Shown here piece by piece: positions 50,299 to 61,935 of a stretch of DNA of 64,000 nt. Made by a program: the position numbers and the translations under genes. Below the pieces are notes generated by a model. That model had not been told where the DNA came from. It did no database searches and was given only the letters and a program-made list of their open reading frames with translations. Source of the stretch: Homalodisca vitripennis (taxonomy: Eukaryota; Arthropoda; Insecta; Hemiptera; Cicadellidae); contig NW_025777652.1 in NCBI RefSeq assembly GCF_021130785.1, positions 26,678 through 90,677 of the forward strand. The letters run 5' to 3'. Positions within the stretch are counted from its first letter, which is position 1, and each line of letters opens with the position of its first letter.

Positions 50299-50406
50299 AA
50301 AATTATTGAAAAAATAGTATAGTTATAGGACAAAATAGTACTTTTATTACTATATTGGTTTGTAGGAGGCAATTTAAATTCTTTATACTATTTTTTCAAT
50401 AATTTT
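50299..50406. promoter_or_regulatory. Perfect 23-bp inverted repeat near the right end
   Basis: aaaattattgaaaaaatagt at 50299 onwards pairs perfectly over 23 bases with 50384-50406, around a 62-base loop. It lies between the polymerase start (50158) and the right terminal repeat, in the only non-coding space at that end. It may be a terminator, an origin feature or a binding site. No matching copy was seen at the left end. Confidence 0.5.
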
Positions 50407-50454
50407 TTCTTTAACTTCTCCAAGATCTTTAATTAAGATTTCGAAGATTTTTTC

Positions 50455-50641
50455 GTTTATTCGTAGCAGACATTTCAAATAGATTGATTTCACAGCTCAA
50501 GAAAGTAGAAGCAATCAGCTATAGATTCGGTAATTTTTCATTCGTGAGTTACAGATTCGTTTATTGTCCTTTAAACAGTATTTTACGTTGATTTTCTGAC
50601 TGTCCCAAAAGTGCGCTAGAATCGGCATATTCATATCTACT
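50455..50641 (-). repeat. Right terminal inverted repeat of the Polinton
   Basis: 187 bases, the reverse complement of 32690-32876 except for one base. It ends tcatatctact and is followed by tatata. Confidence 0.97.
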
Positions 50642-50647
50642 TATATA

Positions 50648-51364
50648 TATATATATATGTATAAAGTGAAAATACTTTTGTATGCCATAATATAAGCAAT
50701 ACTTTACGTTACTAGCATCGGCTTTTCTTAGAAACGCTCTCTTTAAAAACATAAATTTTTTAACAGATAAGATATCAGTATTTAGTGTGCCAACAGGATG
50801 AGGCTTACCTTATCAAAACCAACCGAGCCTCTAATCCGCAATCTTGTGCAGGATCAGTTTACAGGGTGTGATGAAAGTAAGCTCACAAGACATTCGGATT
50901 TACTGTGTCAACCAAATTTTAATGGGTACATTCATTTGAGTACATATAAACTGTTAGGTAATGTTTTTGAAAAATGATACAGTTTGTAATATCTCACTAT
51001 CTACAAATTCTTTGCTGTCCCCATCAAACTACATTTTATTTGTAGTATTACATTTGATGAAATAATTACCTTAATTTTTTGCCTTTATTTTCTTTTGCCG
51101 GACAATTAGGTAGAATTTAAACATGCAAGCAAAATAACATCTTATATAACTAATAACAGGCCATTGACGCTAAAAACTAAGGATGCAGATAACAGGCGGT
51201 CATGCATAACTTAACCTAATAAAAACTATAAAACTTAACAATCAATAAATACATAAAAACTAGTCAATAATTAAAACATGCAATAAAATGTAATAAATAA
51301 GTTAACAATACAATAAATAGTCAATAAATAAGTTAAGAAATAAAATAAAATTGGGACAGTTTGA
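50648..51364. other. Host flank and possible LINE 3' UTR
   Basis: The Polinton target AT tract is followed by AT-rich DNA. About 51120-51364 is A/T-rich with several aataaa-like strings and no coding potential, and may be the 3' untranslated end of the minus-strand LINE. Confidence 0.4.
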
Positions 51365-51373
51365 TTCGACGAA

Positions 51374-52124
51374 CTAACCCACGTATTGCCGGATGCCTGT
51401 CACGTGCTCCACGTAGATATCCCGGCTCCATCTGATGGCCTCGGAGACGCAGCGCCGGGCCAGGGCAGCACCCCTGCGGCGGTCAACTCCCAGGCGGCTG
51501 AGGGTGGTCCAGTTGGCGAATTCCAGGCGCCTAGGGACCCCACCACGAAAGCGTCTACAGTTGTGCGGAAGCCCCCAGCCGAGAGCAGTCGCGCCACAGG
51601 AGCGTACTTCTCCGTCTTCCTCTCCCTGGCCGTCGTCACCGACTGCCAACCGTCTTCATAGGGCACCGTGACGTCGACTACACGTACAATCTTGTTTTCT
51701 CCGGTCGATCGTCACGATGTCCGGTCGGCAACTGGCCATCTCCTCCGGGACCTCCACATCTGGCACCAGCTCCTGGAACGGCACCCTCTTGTCCAGACGA
51801 GTCTCCTCCTGAGGGTGCCCACGGATCTCCGATGTCAGAAGTTCCAGGATGGCGTCGTGTCGTCTCGTTATGACAGGCATCATAGGAAGGCAGTGGCATA
51901 AACACGTGGGCAGTCGTCTCATCAAATCTACCACATCTTCTGCAGCGGCGGTCTTCATTGCCCCACCTCCTACACCCGTTCAGTGGCAAGGTGTTGAGCC
52001 TGGCCCGGTGAATGAACCTCCAGTCGGCGAATCGGGTGTGGCGGCCTCCACGCATCATGTGATTGGAGGTGGGGCAAGTCGTCACGGACTCGAGCCACCC
52101 TGCCTTGGTCCGGCTTCGCGGCAA
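51374..52124 (-). pseudogene. LINE CCHC knuckle and restriction-like endonuclease domain
   Basis: CRRCGRFDETTAHV gives the CxxC...H part of the knuckle; its last Cys is read in another frame (CLCHCLPMMPVITRRHDAI). The endonuclease has CRPDIVTIDRR (the R-P-D motif) and, after a frame shift near 51670, VVDVTVPYEDGW, followed by KTEKYAPVARLL and VDAFVVGSLGAWN. This is the PD-(D/E)xK fold end of R2-type proteins, which nicks the target DNA. At least two single-base breaks are present. Confidence 0.75.
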
Positions 52125-52459
52125 GGGTAGCCCGGCCGTGGAGCTGCAGCGCTCGTCGCAGAGCTGACGCCAGGGACCTCCGGCTCCTCCCGTCCCACGA
52201 TGATTGGCCGTCTCCCACCAGGCATCGTCAGTTGGAATGACCGCCGCTCCTCACTCCACCCCCACCGGAGCGTAGGCAGGCGCTTGGAGAGGCGGTTTCT
52301 CGCCGTCCGGGCCGCAGAGAAGGTGGTGGTCACGTTGGAGTTCCCCCGCCACGTCCCCCGTTGAGGTAATTGACAAGTCGTCCAACGTCGACCCGGGCAG
52401 CAGAGCGATGCCCAGCAGATACGGCTAGGCCCTCCAGGGCAAGACGGGATATTTTTGGA

Positions 52460-53671
52460 TCAGGTGAAGTCAGGAGCCGGAACGCATGCCCTACCGCGGC
52501 TAGATCGGCTTGATCGGCGATAGGGAGCAAACCCGCGCCGCCCCACGATGGTGGGAGCTCGACCAGCTCCACGCTGGCTCGCGAGGGGAGGCCGAGTGTC
52601 CCCTTGCCTTCCGCCCTCATCAAGGAGTCCAGCCCCTTCAGGGAGGTCTTCTTGATCCTCGCCGTCCTGAGGGTTGAAATCCAGCTGGGGGACTATGAAT
52701 GTCCTGACAGCGTCCAACTTCTGCCATGGCGCGAGCCCACTGGCAAAAATTTTAGCGGTCTCCTCCTCCAGTCTGGCAATGGTGGCCACCGGGGTCTGGT
52801 CACCTCTCATCCCAGTGGGCACACCAAGGTGGTCATAAGTTTCTCCTTCCTCAAGGACGCGGAGGGGGGAGCCGTAGATGGTGAATGCGGTTTGCCTCAC
52901 GGTTTCTGCCGGCGACATGAAGTGTCGCACACTTCTCAGGCTTGAACCTGAGGCCAACCCAGGTCGCCGCGGAAGAAACGGAGTCCAGCAGGGCCTGAAG
53001 TGAGGCCTCTGACTTAGCCACGATGGCCAGGTCATCGGCATAGGCCAATACGCTGACCCGCTCCCCATGCAGCGACACACCGTGCTCCCCCTCCAAGGCG
53101 AGTATTGGGCGGATTAGGTACTCCATAACAAGGTTGAATAGTACCGGAGACAGAGGACAGCCCTGGCGGACTCCAGCCTGGAAGGAGATGGCTGGAGTGA
53201 CCCCACCAGAGTGCCTGATGGTCCGTGGCACTCCCCTCGTAGAGATCCTTAATTAGGGCCAGCTGAGCCTCCGTGAGGCCCGCACTCCGCAATGCCGCCA
53301 CAACAGCAGAGTGAGGGACACTCCCGAAGGCATTAGCCAGGTCGAGCCATGCTACACATAGTTCCCCACCCCGTCGTCGTGCCTCAGCCAACAGCTCCTG
53401 GAGCACAAAATTATGCTCCAAGCAGCCCTCAGACGCAGTAAACCCCCTTCTGCGCCCAAGATAAGAGGCGATTGTCCGACATCCACGATGAGAGGCGATG
53501 AGCCAATACACTGCAGAACAGCTTGCCTGCAGTGTCTGACAGCGCGATGGGCCGCCAGTTAGTGATCTCATCGGGGGCCCCCTTCTTGTGAATCAGCACC
53601 GTGGATGAGACCTTCCACGACGGCGGGAAGCGCCCGGCCGCCAGACAGATGTTGAAGATGGCGGAGAGCAC
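52460..53671 (-). pseudogene. LINE reverse transcriptase domain
   Basis: Frames in order: FPPSWKVSSTVLIHKKGAPD and NWRPIALSDTAGKLF (RT 0-1), GCLEHNFVLQELLAEA, CVAWLDLANAFGSVPH (motif A, Asp), GVRQGCPLSPVLFNLVMEYL (RT 4), VLAYADDLAIVAKS (YADD, motif C) and VGLRFKPEKCATL (RT 7). Frame changes lie near 53440, 53230 and 52870. All catalytic aspartates are present, so only indels disable it. Confidence 0.85.
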
Positions 53672-54697
53672 GTGACCAGACGAGTCACGGCGGCGCCAGA
53701 TGCCATATTTGACACCATCCGGGCCCGGAGCGGTATTGGCGGTTTCTCCGGAGCATCTTCGCTACTTCCCTCGGCTCGGTCCGGTCTAGTAGCGGGGGCG
53801 GGGAAGCCGCAGCGGGAATCGTGCAGCCAGGGGGAGGCTCAACGGCACAGCCCACCTTCGCCGAGTAAGACGAGGTAAAATAAGCCATGATGGCTTCCTC
53901 CGCGATGGAACAACTCGGCGAGGAGGCCTCTAGAAACCTCCCTCATGGCTCGCTTGGGGGCAGTCCGATATAGATTTTGAATGCGCGCCGCCTCGCGCAC
54001 ATCGCGGTCGCCGTCGCGGCGCGGACGCCGGGGTCTAGACGGTCGAGTACCCCCCGGCCGCGGCTGTCGCGAGGGGCTCGGTGCCGGCGACAGAGAGGTC
54101 ACCAGTTCTTCCAGAGTGGCCAAAAAGGCGGCCCACTGCATGCCAGGGGTGAATCTGGCAAGCCACTCTCTCTGCCATTGGGTCAAATTCTCCCTCGGCG
54201 ACACGGGAGGGTCCGTTTGGCGAGGGGGGGCCCCAGGTGGGGACGGCGGAGGGGGGGACCCTGGCAGAGGCCGATCTCTCGGCGATAGACCGAGTGGTGG
54301 AGTCACCGGGAGCGACAAGGCGCCGGGTGGAGACCGCACTGGGAGCGGAGGTGAAATGCTCTCCACAGAGCTCACCGACGCGCCCATGCGGCCCGCGACG
54401 CCCGCATGGCACCTCTAGCGACAGCCGCAGCCGCCGCAGCCCGGATAATTGGCGGGCCAACCGGTGACCCAGAAGATGAAGATGATCCGGGGGGGAGCCA
54501 CGGCCCGCCGGCTCAACGGCATTCAGCGGCACGCGAGGGGGCGTAACATGTTCCTCCGCGACAGGTCGACGCCGACGCAGCGCATTACGCGCGATAGCCG
54601 CAGCAGAGCGATGGCGGACAAGTGGGGGAGAAGGAGAGGGAGCTGGGGGAGGAATCGGAGCTGGGGGGCGCATCAGGAGCAGGAGGCCTAATAGGTG

Positions 54698-55020
54698 TCA
54701 CCATCCTGACAATTTTCTCTTGGAGGGTGTTGTACGATGATGCGCAGACACCCAGCTCGCCCTCAGGAAGGAAGAAATCCGCCCCAGCGTGACTTTGCAG
54801 CAAAATGTGCCTTCGCCTGCTTGAGTGCGTACCTCTGCTGGCGACAGGAAAACTCGGTATCGCAGCAGACGAAGGACAAGTCCCATCCTCCTCCATGGTC
54901 CTGGTTCAGATGCCTCTTCATCCCCTCTCTCTTCCTGACACATAGGATTCCCGCCTCCAGGCATTCCGGGCATTGAAGTCTCTGGCCCAGAGGCAGGGCA
55001 CAGAAGAGAGTGCGCTCCAT
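54698..55020 (-). pseudogene. LINE N-terminal zinc-finger region
   Basis: The frame from ATG 55020 has LQCPECLEAGILCVRKREG followed by MKRHLNQDHGG, a C-x2-C...H-x4-H finger, and then a second Cys/His stretch (FVCCDTEFSCR, QAKAHF). A shift follows into a Pro-rich region (about 54670-54035). Such fingers bind target DNA in R2/NeSL-type proteins. Confidence 0.65.
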
Positions 55021-55199
55021 CGGAGGGGAGAAGAAGCAGCAGCTAGTAGAAGAAGGCAGCGCTACCTATTGGACAGTGGTGAAAGCTTCGCCTCCCGGCT
55101 TGTCTTGATAGATGGCAGGGATCTCGGGTGGTGCAGACGGGGAGTCAGCGAACTCCCCACATGTAGATTATTGTACACGTATGATATAGAATTGTACTG

Positions 55200-58100
55200 A
55201 ATGTGTTTTATCCCAAGTTCTAATAACATTGCATTAAATTACTTTCTTAAACTTTTTTGCATTATTAACATTTCTTTATAGTGATTATAACCAAAAATGC
55301 TGATAATTTTTGCCCAAAAATGCTGTATGATATCAGTTGTATAATAATTACGCCCAGTACACTAAATAAAATTTATTATCCATTAATACAAGTGTATCAC
55401 TCTTGTTTGTTGCTTTTTATTTGTTTCCTGTTTGGCATTTTATAGGTTAACTGGGTCAAACACGTGTTTCCATGGCTTTTTGAATCGCAATGTTGGAGTT
55501 CGACTCGGTGGATCGTTAGCTCTGTATTCAACTCCACTTTTGTATTTAAGTTTCCTCGAGCCGTAAGCGTCAGTTCAAAAGACTGCTTTCAAAGTTGGGG
55601 AAGGGTGACTCGGCTAATCTATCACCGAACAGTGAAATTCTTTTTAACGGCATTTTGGAATACTTTTGTAAATTTCATATAACCTCAACCACCACGTGCG
55701 CTATTCCGATAATACTCCCTCAAACTGTCGTAAGGTGTAGCAAAACAAGATTTAGGTAACATTATACACTGGCGCTATACAGAGTGATCACGACCTATAT
55801 ACGGTAATTAACATAAATTAATATAACGTCAATACATTATAAATATTGGACCAAATATAAATTGAAGCCATACAAATTTTAAAATTTTAACTTCCTGTGT
55901 ATTTCATACTATTCATCACAGATCAAAAAACGTATTAGTTAGAGCATTCTTATACAAGGGCTGTTACATATTGGAAGTCGAACTACACCTCCTTATTGGT
56001 GATAAGACTGGACCAATGTGCAAAACTGTCGCACAGATATAATTCGTCGTACATCATAATCACTATTTTTAAAAGAATAGCTACAGATGTAATAAAATTC
56101 GTAAATTGTGTACTTGAGTACAGAAAGAGAATTATAATTATGATACCCTTGTAGAAAGTATAGTATGATTTTCTTTTTTATTGAAATGAATAGAAAATTC
56201 GTTAACAAATCAGTAACAAGCATATTCTTAACTACATAGTTTTTGTATATTTGAATCCGGTTATTTTTCGCGAAAACTTTTAATCTAAATGATTGGAAAA
56301 GGATAGCCGCTATTCGTAAGTCGGCTTTTCAAGCCATTTTTTGTTTGGTGTGTGGTTATTTAAGCCGTAACTCTAATATGTATATTTCTTGGATTCATAG
56401 AGCTATTTGATATATTCATATTTAAGATAATTTACTATAAACTTAAAACTTGGGAGCTTTAGGGTAAAATGATTCTCAGAACAATTTTCAGTATATTACG
56501 TAATATTATAAATTTATTTTTACTATATGTAAATAAGAGTAAGGTTTATTTGTTTTCTCGAATCATACAAACTAAGGATATTGCATTACGCCCCCTAATT
56601 TTCATATTCAGATAAGAGGATATTCATCAAAGATTTAAAAAATGTAAACATTTGATAATTTGTAAAGTGCCTGATGATGGAATCTTTGATTCAGAAAGGC
56701 CTTGTACAAAATAAAAAAATTATATTGGAAAATGTTGTATTCCTTTATACTAGTGATACTACAATACCCCTCTTTCCAATGCTCCAAGATTCCTACAAGA
56801 GGGTAACAGTTTAACAAATAAGATGCATTACCTTATGAAGTTATTAAATATCAACAACTAGTTGTATCTACGAAATTGTTACAAGCAAAAGAAAACACGT
56901 GGACGGCCTAGTTTAGAGAAGGTAAATGTATTTAAAAGTTACGAGAAGAAATAACAGTGTGAATGCGAGAATTCTCCAGAAAAAAGGATTTCGGTCCCAG
57001 CACTTTTATTTAACAAGTTTCCATAGTCCTCCATTACTAAGTAACTAAATGAAATATAAACTTAACGAAGAATAACCTGATGTGATTGTTAATTTGTGTT
57101 GACAATGTAATTAGAACTCACTGTATCTTACTGATTTATTTTGCGTGCTGTTTTAAACTATTTGTAGTTACTAATTATAATTGTAATTTTCATTACATGG
57201 AAATGGTATAAACATGTGTTTTAATATTTTTAAACGAGTAAATAGCAATAATTTTTTTAGTTTAGGTTTATTATCATCATATTAAAAAATAAATGGTTAA
57301 AAGACACTGTATTATTTTTCCGGATTTTTTAATAACTATAATTAACACAAACTAAAACCTTAAATCGAACAAATGAATGACAAATTTTATCTTGAGCAAA
57401 ACGTATAATGAATATCAAAATAATATATACTGTGCATTATATATAACTATGCAGAATTTTACATACATCACACACTTTAATGTGATGGGCTGTATTATGA
57501 ATAGTGTGGGGAAATGTACATGAAATTTCATTTGTAACCGTTCTCAGCTTTTTATTTTACAGTGCTGGTTTATTTGGATATCAAATAGTAGCAGTAAACC
57601 GATACAACGAGATAATTGACAAGCTACAGTTTGACAGACTTTAGGGAGCAAAGTTTAGACCCGATACAACTCCCCTAAAGCTCCCTTAGGCTCCCTAGCA
57701 GACATGAGTTACGTGATCTGTGAGCGAAACATCGCTGTGTAGCAACAATCCAAAGAGTTTCACTAAATCAGTGATTATAAAGTACTCGCTCACATGTCCC
57801 TCTATGCCTCATATATTTTGAATATTTGGAGTTGTTGCTACATGCACCTTAAACCTCAGCTAAAATTTAATCTTTAATATAACTGTTAAGCTTATTTGTT
57901 GAGTATTATATTGTTAGGTAATAATAATCTTTTATTAACCATAAAATATTTTGATGATCGTTAGGAAACATTTTTACCTTGGTCCTATTGGTAACCATGA
58001 TTGTGAGAAGAAGGTCGCAGAAGAAATAATTATGTAACCAAACTGAGTACACTTTATTGATATATCAACACGTGACATAGGAACTCACGTAGACTATAGA

Positions 58101-58230
58101 CCTTAAACTTAATGCGTACAACATCATGATGGACTGAACTGAAAATTATTGTTATCTAAATATAATTCCAATGGTACAGTACATATTTGAAATTTAGAAT
58201 ACATAGAAGGAGATAAAATAAATAATGACA
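55200..58230. other. AT-rich non-coding stretch
   Basis: No gene was found. A GC-richer patch at about 55450-55760 may be another repeat fragment, but no family could be read on either strand. Confidence 0.5.
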
Positions 58231-58308
58231 TCTCTCTCTCTCTCTCTCTCTCATTCTCTCTCAATGTCTCTCATCTCTCTCTCTCTCTCTCTCTCTCTCC
58301 TCTCTCAC
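58231..58308. repeat. (CT)n microsatellite
   Basis: Interrupted TC repeat of about 78 bases, about 105 bases before the start of the copy C similarity. Confidence 0.95.
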
Positions 58309-58413
58309 AAATAGAATAATTATACATACAATAGTAAACAATATTACTATATTATTATTACTTATGAAACTCCATACATTTGTATTTAATTCTTTTACTT
58401 TAGGAGGACACTT

Positions 58414-61219
58414 GGTTATCATAGTAAATAACCCAGTGATTTATAAAGACACGTTAATAGGATTAGAATGTTAACTAGGACAGTGTAAACAGGACTGGAG
58501 TATTCGCCCGGTAATTAGTGGCCACTGTGGAAAGAGAGCCGGCCCACTCGTGTACTAGGCAAATTGTCCGGCCACCCGGTAAACAAGATTAACAACAAGT
58601 AGGTCTACCCAAACAATATTAAACAACACGGTTTGTACATAGAGTTAGTTTGTTTTAGTTTTAAACACATAATCTTATTGCATCCTGATACAATCTGGTT
58701 TTTTATGTTGGTCAAACTGCAACTTGATTATAATTAAAAACACAAAATTTATGTTTACATGTTTATATCACAAATAGAACTCTAGAGGCCCTCATTGACG
58801 CACTGATTTTGCCACATAAAATTGTTACTCACTCCGAAAAAATTTAAAAACGGGAGTGTTTATTATCCGATTAAAATTAAAATGTATCCTTTATGTGAAC
58901 TAGCAAAGCAATGGCCATATACCCTATAAAATTAACTTGCACTGAAAATCATGATCTTAAACCACTAGACAAATTTTCTAAAAGCCAACGTTTTTATAAT
59001 AACTACAATTGAAGAAAATGTTATTTTGTCTGTTTTGTAAGACTATTACCACAAAGGAAGTGCAAAATATCTATATATTTCTCAATAAAACCGTATCTTC
59101 TAATTTTTAAAAAATCATAATTAAAATCTTTCAGGCATTGAGGTTAAAATAGGCCATGTTATAATACTAACCTATTTAGAGCCCAATATTTGAATGTGTT
59201 TATTTAAATTATATAAAGTGTTTCGTGAATATAATATGGCCAAGGGAAACCCAAAATACGTAATTACGCCTAATCATCTATAAATACAACTAAATTCCAT
59301 AACAGAAATATCTACATGCATGAAAGCTTATTCATAATTAATGTATTCAGCCATGAATACACTGTAATTTTTATCTTAGTAATAGGGGAGAATTCAGGCT
59401 CTAATATTTAAAAAAAAATATGGCCTGATGCTGAACCAATAAACAGGAAATTAAGAAATTAATCATTTCGTATTAATCAAATATTCATTTTATTAGCATT
59501 TCCCCTTCAGTTTTGCTTCGTTTCCTTGTTACTCCAAGGCATGAGAAGGTTTTCAATAGAAAACATGAGACATAGTTTTTAATTCTTTCATATTACATTT
59601 CACTATTATTAAATTTCAGAATTTTTTTACATAATCGTACATCCAGATTGTGCTGGAAAAGTTTACATCTTAATTAAAATGAAGAAGAAGAAAAAAATAA
59701 AATAGTATGAACAATTAACGTTCTAACCAGCACTATACTCTGTTCCGTAATGATCAATTCGAGAAACGAACTGATTTTTGGAAGTATGTTTATTATTTAT
59801 CTATATAGCACAACATCGCGCCCTTTTTAATTGGTTTGTTAATACGTGCATGGGATGTTTCTAGAGTGTTAGTCCATATAGAGGCAAAGAAAAAAATCTC
59901 CACTATAAAATGAAATTGGTAAAAAAACGCCTTGTGTTACAATCAATGTGGTATTTTAAAAACATATGACATAGTTTAACACACGTTGTAAGCCTAAAAT
60001 ATTCCGAAAGGGTCTTGAGGAAGATTTTGATCCATTAGACAGTTAAATGTTGCATTTGAACATATGATGAGCATGTCCATACAGGGGATTTTGCCTGATC
60101 TTCTATGAAAACTTATGGAGGTTTACCCAACTTCCTCTTTTTGGCCTGTCCTCGGTGGTTGTTAAAATACGTTTTATTGCTGATAATGAATTTTGCTGTT
60201 TTGCCGCCGAAATCAAAAGTCAAGAATTACATTAGCTATAACTTGGAAATTTTACTTCTTAATCTCAGGAGAAGATTTACTAATACGAACGTTGGATCCA
60301 AGGCATAAACAAGTCTTTAAGTTATTAATATCATCAAGGAATATAATCTTAAAGTAAGAAGTTTTTATATTCTTTTTAAAAACATCTGTTAAAGGATATG
60401 TTATTTTTTTTTTTATTTAAAAAAAAACAATTTATCCCAAAAGTAAAAAAAAACAAATGGTTCTGCGTGAACAATACTAAATCATAGTTATAATATTCAT
60501 GAGATAAATATCTTTTCCCTAAATCCCCATAATTAGTCCTTACTTAAATTGAAGAACTGTAGTAAATGTTTCTGTCAGTTCAATAATAATTAAAATAAAA
60601 CGGGAACATAAAGTTTACGTCGAATGAAAATGTAACATATCGTCCGAGACAAATATTATTCAATTTGTTTCTCCATCTCAAATGCTCCTCATACACAGCA
60701 CGTATCTTGAGGAACAACGAAGTGATCTTGTTAAAATTGTTTGGGTGAAAGCAGCGTGGGAGGGTTTGGCGTATATCCATCAAAAGTCAAGGGGTTGTTT
60801 TATTTTTCTCTGTATTGACATGCGTCAAATTAAAAAAACGGGCATCCTATTCTGCTGGTGGCTAGCTTTGTTTTACGGCAACAATAATTCAGTTGTTTTT
60901 CGCTATTGTAATAGTTTTACTAAATAGTTTACCTTTCAGTTCAACCTTAGAAATAGTCTTTGTTTAATTTAAATTGGTTTTGCTAAACTTATCGAAACCG
61001 AATTTTCTTGTATAGAAAAGCTTATTGCATTGAAATAATATAATCGTAAAACATATTTTTGGAACATTATTAAAAAATTATTGTTCAGCCAATTCCAAAA
61101 AAATTCTAATTAATATAGTTTCCTTTATAATTAACCCAATAACTGATATAAACGATTTGGTTTTGACAAATCTGACACTGTTTGTATATGACCTGACTCT
61201 TATATAGGAAGGGGGGAGT

Positions 61220-61297
<78 letters not shown>

Positions 61298-61935
61298 CAA
61301 ATTACTGAATATACTGGTGTTCAAACTGTCATACAACACCAATATACCGTTTTTATTCAGTTGTAGATTCTCATTTCGAGAATCATCTTTTATTTATGAA
61401 AATAATATGTATTTAGAGAATTGAATCATTAATATTTCTCCAAAATCACAATTTTAGGAAATGGGTTGGGGGGGGGGGGGGCGTAACAGAAATACAATAT
61501 GTTATGTTTTAGTAAGAAAACACCGTATAGAATAATATAACGTATTCCTCCAATTGAAACTCACAAACAAACAGTTCAAACACTTCTTTAAGGAGTAAAA
61601 CACTACTGAATTTGTGGTGTCTAATGAAATAGAATCAACTATCACATTTTTTATAAAATATAGTGAAGAGTATTAATTAATCGTCAAGAATTGGGAACTG
61701 TTTACAAATCTCAACACACCTAGTTCAAAATCAATTAGATGTAATTAATGATAAAAATTGAAAAATTTCGTAAGTAAAAACAGACAGAACTGTCCATTAA
61801 TCTTGTTTTTTTTAATCTTGCTTTCGTCAGTTTCTTCGGGTAACTTTAATAGGAGTTTATTACTCTTATTACTTCCAACCAAGAAGTGGTCACACACATA
61901 AGAGTGAAGAGCCCTGATCCAGTGTGATGCAACCC
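58414..61935 (+). repeat. Duplicated segment, copy C (right half of second copy)
   Basis: It matches copy A from about 5455 to 8640 in order and orientation, for example gtggccact, actaggcaaa and aaacaacacggtttgtacat near 58.5-58.65 kb. It begins where copy B's similarity to A ends. Compared with A it gained the poly-G tract and lost or gained several short stretches. Confidence 0.65.
61222..61295. repeat. Poly-G tract of 74 bases
   Basis: An uninterrupted run of G on the plus strand inside copy C. The matching place in copy A (about 8055) has only a short ggtaaggggtg. A second run of 14 G lies at 61468-61481. The poly-proline frame on the other strand is an artefact. Confidence 0.97.

Larger units (their letters stand above)
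32690..50641 (-). mobile_element. Polinton/Maverick (adintovirus-like) element, 17,952 bp
   Basis: It begins AGTAG and ends CTACT with 187-bp terminal inverted repeats that differ at one base. It is flanked by TATATA on both sides (32684-32689 and 50642-50647), which fits the 6-bp target duplication of this group, although the AT tract makes this less certain. Gene content is diagnostic: protein-primed PolB, DDE integrase, A32/FtsK-type ATPase, adenain-type protease and capsid proteins. Most genes point left, while four (penton, BRO and two near the left end) point right. Most long frames carry single-base breaks. Two later insertions (about 34.4-35.5 kb and 39778-40883) interrupt it. Named relatives are Polintons and adintoviruses of arthropods. 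Confidence 0.95.
51365..55195 (-). mobile_element. RLE-type LINE (R2/NeSL-like), frame-broken
   Basis: This block is strikingly GC-rich inside AT-rich DNA. On the minus strand it holds, in order, N-terminal zinc fingers, a Pro/Ser-rich stretch, reverse transcriptase, a CCHC knuckle and a restriction-like endonuclease. That order defines the single-ORF RLE LINEs (R2, NeSL, CRE, R4, Hero). No 28S rDNA flanks it, so it is not an R2 copy in its classic site. Many frame changes split the ORF. The exact 5' end and target duplication were not resolved. Confidence 0.85.

Noticed and set aside
51386..54976. Several plus-strand frames in the GC-rich block
   Set aside because: GC-rich antisense shadows of the LINE; no family motif, while the minus strand carries all RT and endonuclease motifs.
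51365..55195. GC-rich block as bacterial contamination or endosymbiont DNA
   Set aside because: The domain order is that of a eukaryotic RLE LINE, and it grades into the same AT-rich flanks.
61106..61342. Poly-proline open frame
   Set aside because: Translation of the poly-G tract on the other strand.
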